Assembly: GCA_002717725.1 (NCBI GenBank)
Contig: PBBT01000011.1
Coordinates: 1 to 6,624 of the forward strand
Source: Chloroflexota bacterium
GTDB taxonomy: Bacteria; Chloroflexota; Dehalococcoidia; SAR202; UBA6927
Length of the DNA: 6,624 nucleotides
Direction of reading: 5' to 3'
The translations under genes were made by a program, and so were the position numbers. Below the pieces are notes generated by a model. It had not been told where the DNA came from. It was given only the letters and a program-made list of their open reading frames with translations, and searched no databases. Positions 1 to 5,667 of the stretch are shown piece by piece (within the stretch, counting starts at the first letter, position 1; each line of letters opens with the position of its first letter).

Positions 1-714
1 AAAATTCCACCCGTCAAAAATCTCATAGGTCTGGTTTGCATTCCCATTCATAAGAACGAATACCTCTATCGATTTATCGATTTTCGTTCTATTGCCTCTC
101 GAACATATGTCGTCTACCTTCCGTATCAATGAACCATAATCCTCGTCTTTCTTACCACCCGATTCCCAAACATCTCCGTGTTTTTCCAATAACTCAAGAA
201 CAGAATCACTCTTTCCTGAAATAGTTACTGGAGGACCGTCTTTTTGAACTGGAATAATTTCCTGTGATGCTTCTTTCAAGTTGAAATATTCTCCATTAAA
301 ATTTGTTTCCTTTTTTGTCCAAAGACTCTTCATTATCTGAAGACTTTCATCTAGTATCTTTACTCTGTTCTCATATGTTGTAAAATCAAAACCATATTTC
401 TTACTATCTGATTTCATTGTTTTACCTCCCAATCCAACTCTGAATTCCAGACGTCCATTTGAAAACTGATCTATTGTCGCAGCAGTTCTTGCCAAAACCG
501 ATGGATGTCTTATCAAAGGAAATGTTACTGCAGGTCCAACGCGAATAACTTTTGTATAAGAGGAAATTATTGCAATAGCTGTCCAACACTCTAATTGATA
601 ACTGCTTAAAGAATCACCATAAAAAATTCCATCAAAATTTAATTCTTCAGCTTTCGTAGACACTGACTCTAAAGAATCTAACGATACACCAATTTCAATT
701 GAAAATTTTGGCAT
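1..714 (-). CDS. Luciferase-like monooxygenase family oxidoreductase, 3' part missing (runs off left edge)
   Basis: An open frame of 238 codons runs from ATG at 712-714 to the window edge without a stop, so the C-terminus is missing. The protein belongs to the bacterial-luciferase-like TIM-barrel family, whose archaeal members are mostly F420- or FMN-dependent oxidoreductases. Visible family signatures are DSLSS near residue 34, the strand and loop VGPAVTFPLIRHPSVLA at about 59-75, and NGRLEFRVGLGGK at about 86-98, which matches the family's GRL-x-GLG cofactor-binding region. A W-x-K linker (SLWTKKE, about 135-141) and the following FNGEYFNL segment are also typical. The start lies 6 bases after the stop of the exonuclease gene and has no Shine-Dalgarno sequence, so co-transcription with the genes to its right is likely. 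The substrate cannot be told from sequence. F420 rather than FMN use is inferred from the archaeal context only. Confidence 0.85.
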   Translation of the reverse strand, partial: MPKFSIEIGVSLDSLESVSTKAEELNFDGIFYGDSLSSYQLECWTAIAIISSYTKVIRVGPAVTFPLIRHPSVLARTAATIDQFSNGRLEFRVGLGGKTMKSDSKKYGFDFTTYENRVKILDESLQIMKSLWTKKETNFNGEYFNLKEASQEIIPVQKDGPPVTISGKSDSVLELLEKHGDVWESGGKKDEDYGSLIRKVDDICSRGNRTKIDKSIEVFVLMNGNANQTYEIFDGWNF

Positions 715-720
715 AATTAT

Positions 721-1449
721 CTAATAGAAGTTAGCCTTGTTAAATTCATCTATTAGATTCTGCAACTGCGGAACACGCTGATTGTTGTAGGAATCCTTAT
801 CCTCAACAAAGACCTGACACACACCTGTCGCAGTAGTGATCAGAACTACCAATTGTTCTATCGGAATGTTTGTATGTTGCTCCCACATCTGCCCGTAACC
901 TGCACATTGCATGAAATGACTGTCCGTCCATTCCTTTCTCATCTCTTTTCTTTTGGTCTTAAAATCAATTATGGAAAGCTTTCCATCAAACTCTGCAATA
1001 CAGTCTACCGTGCCAGCCACGGCCAATTTATCGCTATACATGCTCGTTTCCTGGCATTTGATATTGTTAATTCGATCAACAGCATCTTGAAACTGGTTGA
1101 ACATAGATACATGTTCTTCCTCATGCCCATCAGCATAATCTGGTTTATTATTCAAATAATCTTCACATATGGTGTGAATTTTTGTTCCTCGATTCGCCGA
1201 CTCCCTTGATATTCTATTCGCCTCTTCTTCGCCAACTCTCCTTCTCCATGCCATGATACTTTGTCTAGTATGAAAACCTACTACGGTAGTAATTGAGGGA
1301 TATTTGTTTCCATCAGGTGTGGAATAAAACCTGTTTCCATTAATCGAGGTTCTTGTGAGCTTTGGTAATTCAAACAACAACATCTCATGAACGAAATGCT
1401 TTTGCACTTTTCCATTACTATCGACTGAAAAATTATCTACCATGCCCAC
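721..1449 (-). CDS. RecB/MGME1-like PD-(D/E)XK exonuclease, phage type
   Basis: This is a predicted DNA exonuclease of the PD-(D/E)XK (RecB-like) superfamily, about 242 residues. All expected motifs are present in order: G-x-x-x-H (G88, H92) in NRGTKIH, an acidic motif D149 in GTVDCIAEF, the D-x-K motif D162-F-K164 in IIDFKTK, and Q-x-x-x-Y (Q181, Y185). The N-terminal part, with YSTPDGNKYPSITTVVG at about 42-58 and the segment WRRRVGEEEANRIS at 68-81, closely resembles from memory the exonucleases of marine T4-like phages such as cyanophages and pelagiphages, and more distantly mitochondrial MGME1. In-frame stops immediately precede the GTG at 1447-1449. ATG at 1441-1443, two codons inside, is an equally good start. 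The gene lies 29 bases after purN and 6 bases before the luciferase-like gene, both on the same strand. A repair or DNA-end-processing role acquired from a virus is inference. The nuclease assignment itself is strong. Confidence 0.85.
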   Translation of the reverse strand: MGMVDNFSVDSNGKVQKHFVHEMLLFELPKLTRTSINGNRFYSTPDGNKYPSITTVVGFHTRQSIMAWRRRVGEEEANRISRESANRGTKIHTICEDYLNNKPDYADGHEEEHVSMFNQFQDAVDRINNIKCQETSMYSDKLAVAGTVDCIAEFDGKLSIIDFKTKRKEMRKEWTDSHFMQCAGYGQMWEQHTNIPIEQLVVLITTATGVCQVFVEDKDSYNNQRVPQLQNLIDEFNKANFY

Positions 1450-1478
1450 TCATCACTGTATTTATCAAAGTTTTCTTA

Positions 1479-2255
1479 TTATGCATTTGGATTTAAAATC
1501 CTTGACAATTCCTTGTTCTCTTTTCGCCATTCATCACGCTGATACAAGAAATACTCTATTTGTCTGTCATTCCATTTCTTCTCCCAACCGCCAGAAGTAA
1601 TATCAACCACAGACTTGTTATTCTCAATTCCAACTCTTTTATCAGCGTGTAACTGAATTGCCTTTGGATAAGTACGATGCTCAATAACAAGAACTCTTTC
1701 TGCCAAAGATTCTGCTGTATCTCCATCGTATATCGGAACCTCTGCTTGCAGTAATACGGGACCAAGATCTACTGTCGAATCAATATAATGCACAGTACAA
1801 CCCGAAACTTTCTCACCAGCTTCGATTACAGCGTTATGCACTTTCATTCCAACCATCCCATATCCTCCATAGTTTACAACATCATAAGCTGGATGAATGT
1901 TCAATATTCGATTTGCATAATGTTCTACCAAGTATTCTGAAAGAATCTGATTGAATCCAGCACAAACTATCAATTCTACTTCTTCATTATTACAAGATTC
2001 AACAACCTGTTTGTCAAACTCAACTCTTGCATCCTCTCTAGATTCTTTTGAATCAAATTTCTGACCCACTGTTCCTTGTATAAACTTGGTTTTTATTCCA
2101 GCATTTTCCGCTCTCTCACGCACGTACGCATCTTTATTGTTGTAAATAACCAGTTTAACCTCTACATCGACCAAAATCTTCATTCTGATATGATCCAATA
2201 TAGCTTGAAAATCCGTTCCACGTCCACTGGCTAATATTCCTAGTTTTAAGACCAA
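1479..2255 (-). CDS. purN: PurN-type phosphoribosylglycinamide formyltransferase
   Basis: PurN transfers the formyl group of 10-formyl-tetrahydrofolate to glycinamide ribonucleotide, the third step of purine synthesis, in the cytoplasm. The N-terminal substrate loop SGRGTDFQAI (10-19) matches the family's SG-x-G-(S/T). The catalytic triad equivalents are N119 and H121 in LNIHPA and D163 in TVDLGPVLLQ. The segment GGYGMVGMKVHNAV (130-143) replaces the shorter PGLHTH-like loop of E. coli PurN and resembles the GGKGM variant I recall from some bacterial PurN proteins. At 258 residues it is about 45 longer than E. coli PurN. The excess is mainly a charged C-terminal extension (about 210-258) plus a small insertion near 60-75. 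The start is TTG at 2253-2255. A stop lies five codons upstream and there is no ATG or GTG before the nucleotide loop, so TTG is the only reasonable start. It may also act as a more general formyltransferase. Confidence 0.87.
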   Translation of the reverse strand: MVLKLGILASGRGTDFQAILDHIRMKILVDVEVKLVIYNNKDAYVRERAENAGIKTKFIQGTVGQKFDSKESREDARVEFDKQVVESCNNEEVELIVCAGFNQILSEYLVEHYANRILNIHPAYDVVNYGGYGMVGMKVHNAVIEAGEKVSGCTVHYIDSTVDLGPVLLQAEVPIYDGDTAESLAERVLVIEHRTYPKAIQLHADKRVGIENNKSVVDITSGGWEKKWNDRQIEYFLYQRDEWRKENKELSRILNPNA

Positions 2256-2294
2256 TACGAAAACTAATTATTTATCAGGAATAAATATTTCTCA
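2256..2294. promoter_or_regulatory. Divergent promoter region between purN-like and DJ-1/PfpI genes
   Basis: Only 39 AT-rich bases separate two divergent starts. Read to the right, TTATTTAT around 2267-2274 is centred about 25 bases before the ATG at 2295. Read to the left, the complement of the ATAAATATT stretch at 2281-2289 is centred about 30 bases before the TTG at 2255. Neither start has a Shine-Dalgarno sequence. This spacing fits archaeal TATA boxes driving leaderless transcripts. The boxes are assigned by eye and are not proven. Confidence 0.4.
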
Positions 2295-2816
2295 ATGAGC
2301 ATTAAAGAAAAAAAGATAGCAATTTTTGCCGAAAATGGTTACGAAGAACTTGAACTTTGGTATCCTTACTACAGAATGATAGAAGAAGGAGCCTCTGTTG
2401 TCCTTATCGGAAGTGGAACTTCAAACAAATATGTTGGTAAAAAAGGCAATTATCCTGTTGTAGTAGACAAAAACATCAATGAAGTTGATTCAAAAGATTT
2501 TGACGCTTTAATTATTCCAGGAGGATGGGCGCCTGATAATCTTCGTCGCCACCAAAAAGTGATAGACTTTACAAAAGAAATGTTTGAACAAAACAAACCT
2601 GTTGCAGCAATTTGCCATGCAGGTTCCTTGTTGGTATCTGCAAACGTTTTGAAAGGTAAAACTGCTACATGTTTTATGGCAATTAAAGACGATATGATTA
2701 ATGCTGGAATAACTTTTGTAGACGAACCAGTTGTTATTGATGGTAATCTTGTAACATCTAGAACACCACAGGACTTGCCAGATTTTTGTAAAGGTATAAT
2801 CAAATTACTTATTTGA
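2295..2816 (+). CDS. DJ-1/PfpI superfamily protein (class I glutamine amidotransferase-like)
   Basis: This 173-residue single-domain cytoplasmic protein belongs to the DJ-1/PfpI superfamily, which contains proteins described as intracellular proteases, glyoxalases or deglycases. The nucleophile elbow AAICHAG gives C107 followed by H108. The N-terminal FAENGYEELEL (11-21) supplies the conserved acidic residue next to the nucleophile. PGGWAPDNLRR (75-85) is the PfpI-type loop, where D81 takes the place of the glutamate that completes the triad across the oligomer interface in Pyrococcus PfpI. TSRTPQDLPDF near the C-terminus is also typical of PfpI. Length is normal for the family (about 165-190). 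It starts a two-gene unit with the FAD oxidoreductase 4 bases downstream. The exact substrate is not predictable. Repair or removal of reactive carbonyl damage is the family-level guess. Confidence 0.88.
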   Translation: MSIKEKKIAIFAENGYEELELWYPYYRMIEEGASVVLIGSGTSNKYVGKKGNYPVVVDKNINEVDSKDFDALIIPGGWAPDNLRRHQKVIDFTKEMFEQNKPVAAICHAGSLLVSANVLKGKTATCFMAIKDDMINAGITFVDEPVVIDGNLVTSRTPQDLPDFCKGIIKLLI

Positions 2817-2820
2817 TAAC

Positions 2821-4023
2821 ATGAAAACAGCTATCGTTGTTGGCGCCGGAATATCAGGACTCAGCTGTGCTTTAGAGCTCGAAAAAAATGGATACCATGT
2901 ACAAATTTTAGAGAAAGAAAATCACCCAGGTGGAAGAGTTCATAGTGATGTCATTAATGGATACATCCTTAACCGTGGATTTCAGGTCTTGCAAACAGGC
3001 TATCCCGAAACAAAAAGACTTCTTGACTATGAAAAACTAGAACTTTGTAACCTTGATCCAGAGGTGTGGATCATGAATAATAATAAAATTAAGAAACTTT
3101 ATGACCCTATACAGAATCCCTCCAACCTGTTAAAGGCAGCTTTCTCGAATGTAGGTACATTTCAGGATAAATTACGCCTTCTCCAACTAAGACAATCCAC
3201 TACATCCCGTTCAACAAACACAATATTCCAAGAAAATGAAATCACCTCACTTGAACAAATAAAAAATTATGGATTCTCTGACTTGATTATTAATGAATTT
3301 TTCAAGCCCTTATTTGGCGGAGCATTTCTAGACAACGAACTTGATACAACCAGCCGAATGTTCAATTTTGTCTATAAAATATTCTCAATAGCTCCGATTG
3401 CTATTCCAAAGTACGGAATGAAATCAATTCCAGAACAACTCGAAGCTAAACTAGAATCAAAAATATCATTCAATACTGATGTCGTTAGATTAGACAACAA
3501 AAACGTATTCCTGGAAAACGAAACTCTTTCAGCAGACGCCATTGTATTGGCGGCAAATCATAATTCTGCAAGACATTTAATTCCTTCAATAGAAGAAATC
3601 CAATGGAATTCCACTTCATGCTATTATTTTGTTGCAGATTCCCCTCCATTTAGTTCTAAAGTTGTATTACTGAATGGAAATAATCGAGGAGAAATTAACA
3701 ACGTTTTCGTTCCTACCAATATATCAAAATCCTATTCTCCAAATCACAAGTCGATTATTTCTGTTTCAACAATTGGATTAAACAATAATGAATCTGAAAT
3801 TCGTAACGAGCTCAACAATTGGTTTGGAAATCAAACGGAAGACTGGAAATTATTACATACATATCATATTGAACAAGCACTCCCAAGAATGTCAGTCCCT
3901 AGTGTGTCCCATTCACAGTATGTCAACGGCATTCATATGTGCGGCGACTACCTTACATCATCTTCAATCCATGGTTCAATGTATTCCGGCCGAATGACAG
4001 CAAACCAAATCATTACAGATTAA
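2821..4023 (+). CDS. FAD-dependent amine-oxidase / phytoene-desaturase-like oxidoreductase
   Basis: This is a 400-residue flavoprotein of the amine oxidase/protoporphyrinogen oxidase/phytoene desaturase group. The N-terminal Rossmann dinucleotide-binding motif is VVGAGISGL (G8, G10, G13), followed by the acidic residue E31 at the end of the second strand and the FAD-binding GGRV motif at 37-40. The C-terminal flavin-contacting segment HMCGDYLTSSSIHGS (from about 372) has the G-D that closes the FAD site, and SGRMTANQI is the usual terminal helix. No transmembrane segment is evident. The ATG begins 4 bases after the DJ-1/PfpI stop, so the two are very probably co-transcribed. The gene ends 9 bases before the 3' end of the convergent tRNA. 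Family assignment is firm. The substrate (carotenoid, porphyrin, polyamine or other) cannot be decided, and no other carotenoid or haem gene is visible nearby. Confidence 0.85.
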   Translation: MKTAIVVGAGISGLSCALELEKNGYHVQILEKENHPGGRVHSDVINGYILNRGFQVLQTGYPETKRLLDYEKLELCNLDPEVWIMNNNKIKKLYDPIQNPSNLLKAAFSNVGTFQDKLRLLQLRQSTTSRSTNTIFQENEITSLEQIKNYGFSDLIINEFFKPLFGGAFLDNELDTTSRMFNFVYKIFSIAPIAIPKYGMKSIPEQLEAKLESKISFNTDVVRLDNKNVFLENETLSADAIVLAANHNSARHLIPSIEEIQWNSTSCYYFVADSPPFSSKVVLLNGNNRGEINNVFVPTNISKSYSPNHKSIISVSTIGLNNNESEIRNELNNWFGNQTEDWKLLHTYHIEQALPRMSVPSVSHSQYVNGIHMCGDYLTSSSIHGSMYSGRMTANQIITD

Positions 4024-4078
4024 TATTACATACGCCGGGGGTGGGATTTGAACCCACGAGTCCAGAAGGACAATCGCT

Positions 4079-4094
4079 AACTAATTCTATTAAA
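4079..4094 (-). other. Canonical-position anticodon-loop tRNA intron (16 bases, 37/38)
   Basis: Sixteen AT-rich bases lie between A37 and A38 of the anticodon loop, the usual archaeal intron position. Without them the 5-bp anticodon stem ATCGC/GCGAT closes a normal 7-base loop. The splice motif is relaxed: C32-G and T33-A pair next to the second bulge TT|A, with a C-T mismatch and a G-T wobble completing the central helix. Shifting the cut by one or two bases is possible on sequence alone. The 37/38 position is preferred on family knowledge. Confidence 0.8.
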
Positions 4095-4115
4095 TTCGAG
4101 GCGATCGCGTTTGAC

Positions 4116-4126
4116 ATAGCCACTTT
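4116..4126 (-). other. Non-canonical D-loop tRNA intron (11 bases, between positions 18 and 19)
   Basis: The inferred intron is AAAGTGGCTAT. A bulge-helix-bulge splice motif can be drawn. The central 4-bp helix joins exon AGTC (positions 14-17) with intron GGCT, including one G-T wobble. The first 3-base bulge is AG|A and the second is AT|G. An outer 2-bp helix joins G12-A13 with T20-C20a. Cleavage at these bulges joins G18 directly to G19. The boundary is inferred from this motif and from the consensus D loop, with no transcript evidence. Confidence 0.78.
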
Positions 4127-4145
4127 CTGACTTCGCTACCCCGGC

Positions 4146-4207
4146 ACTCTATATTGTCTTTAATATTTTAAAAAGAAATTCTTTCAAAAATCGGTTCACT
4201 TAAATTT
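4146..4207. promoter_or_regulatory. Divergent promoter region between tRNA-Ser and exported-protein gene
   Basis: This is a 62-base AT-rich spacer. On the minus strand, TTTTAAAATATTA (4161-4173) is centred about 22 bases before the tRNA 5' end, close to the usual distance of an archaeal TATA box. For the plus-strand gene starting at 4208, no equally good box is seen and there is no Shine-Dalgarno sequence. The assignment is by eye. Confidence 0.4.
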
Positions 4208-4777
4208 ATGAAAAATTACAAACTACTGATGAACCAAATTACTTTAGTTATAGGGTTAATGTTCTTTCTGCTTACAACTATTCCTCTAACTCTTGGTCAA
4301 GTGGATCTCGATTCACCAATATCATTTAGGTTCACATATCTCATGTCTGATAAATCATCTTATGAAGCAGGTGAAACAGTTGAATTCGAAGCTTGGATAA
4401 TAAACAATTCTACCGAACATGATTTGGCAATTTACCTTACTGCTAATTCCCCATTTATTAGCGACGATAATCCCGCTACTCGTGATACTATAACTTCCGA
4501 TACCGTAATCATTCCAAAAAACACTGAAGGATCAATAAAAGTTCTTCTTCCTTCCCAAGAAGAAAGATATGGAAGACAAATACTTCGAGTGAATGCTTAT
4601 GCAACATCTACATCAGACGAAACAATCACTGCAGACGATGTTACATTATTCCAAGTTCAATTTGAAGAGAAACCTGTCTCCAGAATCCCATTGATTGGAT
4701 TTATTCTTGTTATAGCTATTGTTGCCGGTTTTGTATTACGTTCTACACGATCTGAGCTCTCTGATATAAAAGATTAG
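4208..4777 (+). CDS. Exported beta-rich protein with signal peptide and C-terminal membrane anchor, function unknown
   Basis: I do not recognise a named family. The 189-residue product has a signal peptide: a lysine-containing start, a hydrophobic core at about 11-28 (ITLVIGLMFFLLTTIP), and a likely cleavage site near LTLG-Q at 30/31. Residues about 35-152 form a beta-strand-rich domain. The stretch KSSYEAGETVEFEAWIINNS (49-68) resembles the first strands of Ig-like or CARDB-type domains found in archaeal surface proteins. A hydrophobic segment at about 160-177 (IPLIGFILVIAIVAGFVL) followed by RSTR and a short charged tail indicates a C-terminal anchor with the tail inside. The protein therefore probably faces the cell exterior or the S-layer zone. 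ATG at 4208 is preferred because it gives a complete signal peptide. The stop abuts the convergent folD stop with no gap. The export topology is well supported. The Ig-like fold is inference. Confidence 0.8.
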   Translation: MKNYKLLMNQITLVIGLMFFLLTTIPLTLGQVDLDSPISFRFTYLMSDKSSYEAGETVEFEAWIINNSTEHDLAIYLTANSPFISDDNPATRDTITSDTVIIPKNTEGSIKVLLPSQEERYGRQILRVNAYATSTSDETITADDVTLFQVQFEEKPVSRIPLIGFILVIAIVAGFVLRSTRSELSDIKD

Positions 4778-5608
4778 TCACTCTATAGACTTTACTAAAT
4801 TTTCAATCAAGCTTGCTATCAGTATTGGTCCTACTCCTCCAGGGACAGGTGTAATCACTGATGCTTTTTTATTTACTTGATTAAAGTCAACATCGCCGAT
4901 AACTTTGCCATCGATATAATTATTAGCTGCATCGATGACCACAACTCCTTCTTTTACCATATCTGCTTTGAGCCATTCAGGCTTTGAAATATCGGTAATA
5001 ATTATATCAGAAGCAACTAAATCTTCAAAAGTTAAGTGATTTCCCATGTCTATCTTTCTCACATCTCCGCCTCTGTTCTTTAAAATTGAAGATAATGGCC
5101 TTCCCAACAAATCCGAAATTCCTATTACCATGATATTTTTCCCCTTAATTCCTATTTTATAGCGTTCAAAGATTTCTAAAACCGCTCCTACGCCTGCAGG
5201 AAAATAAGACTCTTCACCACTGTCTATCTTTTTTAATGTAGTCGGATTTAATGCATCAACGTCTTTTTCTAATGCAATTCTTGAAAGAATCTTCTCCGTT
5301 TCAAACCCCTCAGGCAACGGCAACTGAATCAATATCCCATTTACCTTATCGTCTGAATTCAATCCATCGATAATCTTCATCAAATCATCATTGGATACAT
5401 CTTCCTCAATTTTTCGTATCTGACCATCTGCTCCAACCTCTTTAATCTTCTTCAATTTCATGCCTACATATCTCTCAGATTCTTGATCTTCACCTACAAG
5501 AATTATCTCAATGTACGGAATCTTACCGTCTTCTTGTAGTAATGAAATCTTATGCTTAGCGTTATCCAACATCTCTGAAGCAATATTCCTGCCATCTACA
5601 ACTGTCAT
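4778..5608 (-). CDS. folD: Bifunctional methylenetetrahydrofolate dehydrogenase / methenyltetrahydrofolate cyclohydrolase
   Basis: FolD oxidises 5,10-methylene-THF to methenyl-THF and hydrolyses that to 10-formyl-THF, in the cytoplasm. The 276-residue length is normal. Catalytic residues are seen in the family order: Y47 and K51 in ERYVGMKLKK, Q95 in GILIQLPLP, and D116/D118 in KDVDALNP. The C-terminal signature PVPGGVGPILIASLIEN is at 254-270. Two conserved segments deviate. The usual PCTP-x-G is replaced by FPAGVGAV (136-143). The nucleotide-binding VVGRS is VIGIS (161-165), so the arginine that contacts the NADP 2'-phosphate is missing. KDVDGFHP is changed to KDVDALNP. The gene is divergent from mtd and abuts the exported-protein gene convergently. 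The 10-formyl-THF it makes would feed the PurN-like enzyme in the same window. Family assignment is firm. Cofactor preference is open. Confidence 0.93.
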   Translation of the reverse strand: MTVVDGRNIASEMLDNAKHKISLLQEDGKIPYIEIILVGEDQESERYVGMKLKKIKEVGADGQIRKIEEDVSNDDLMKIIDGLNSDDKVNGILIQLPLPEGFETEKILSRIALEKDVDALNPTTLKKIDSGEESYFPAGVGAVLEIFERYKIGIKGKNIMVIGISDLLGRPLSSILKNRGGDVRKIDMGNHLTFEDLVASDIIITDISKPEWLKADMVKEGVVVIDAANNYIDGKVIGDVDFNQVNKKASVITPVPGGVGPILIASLIENLVKSIE

Positions 5609-5667
5609 GTTTTACAATAGATTCTAATAATGATGTTCTTATAGTTCTATCTCTTATTAAAAAACAA
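5609..5667. promoter_or_regulatory. Divergent promoter region between folD and mtd
   Basis: This is a 59-base AT-rich spacer. The box TTCTTATAG (5636-5644) is centred about 27 bases before the mtd ATG, right for a leaderless archaeal promoter. Its complement CTATAAG is about 34 bases before the folD start and could serve the other direction with a short leader. Neither start has a Shine-Dalgarno sequence. One shared TATA region would tie expression of the two C1 enzymes together, but this is inference. Confidence 0.4.

Larger units (their letters stand above)
4033..4145 (-). tRNA. tRNA-Ser(CGA) with two introns
   Basis: Read on the minus strand, the acceptor stem GCCGGGG pairs with CCCCGGC, followed by discriminator G, as usual for archaeal tRNA-Ser. 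CCA is not encoded. The T arm is GTGGG-TTCAAAT-CCCAC, and the long variable arm has stem GTCC/GGAC with loop TTCT, which defines a type II tRNA. The anticodon stem ATCGC/GCGAT closes only if a 16-base intron is removed after position 37, leaving loop CTCGAAA with anticodon CGA (serine, codon UCG). The D arm is about 11 bases too long. Removing 4116-4126 gives stem GCG/CGC with loop AAGTCAGGTCAAA, restoring G18-G19, and A14 and G15 are correctly placed against T8 and C48. The mature length is 86 bases. The gene is divergent from the exported-protein gene and convergent with the FAD oxidoreductase gene. Confidence 0.9.

Noticed and set aside
68..86. Short direct repeat of TCGATTTATCGATTTT character
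   Set aside because: It falls in the coding region of the luciferase-like gene, encoding a K-I-D-K-S-I stretch. It is too short and not reiterated elsewhere.
853..1209. Plus-strand open frame of 118 codons opposite the exonuclease gene
   Set aside because: It lies wholly antisense to a gene with complete nuclease motifs, and its translation has no recognisable domain.
1556..1765. Minus-strand open frame of 69 codons inside purN in another frame
   Set aside because: It lies inside the conserved PurN C-terminal half and shows no independent feature.
2450..2803. Minus-strand open frame of 117 codons opposite the DJ-1/PfpI gene
   Set aside because: It is the shadow of a well-supported gene and has no motif of its own.
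4101..4108. GCGATCGC palindrome, identical to the core of the cyanobacterial HIP1 repeat
   Set aside because: It is a single copy that forms the D-stem/anticodon-stem junction of tRNA-Ser, so the palindrome is explained by the tRNA.
3939..4130. Plus-strand open frame of 63 codons running across the tRNA locus
   Set aside because: It overlaps the end of the FAD oxidoreductase in another frame and continues through the antisense of the tRNA. Its GVGFEPTSPEG stretch is the usual translation of an antisense tRNA T and variable arm.
4033..4145. tRNA-Leu as an alternative, because of the long variable arm
   Set aside because: The only 5-bp anticodon stem that closes gives anticodon CGA, and the discriminator base is G, as in archaeal tRNA-Ser. 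Archaeal tRNA-Leu has discriminator A.
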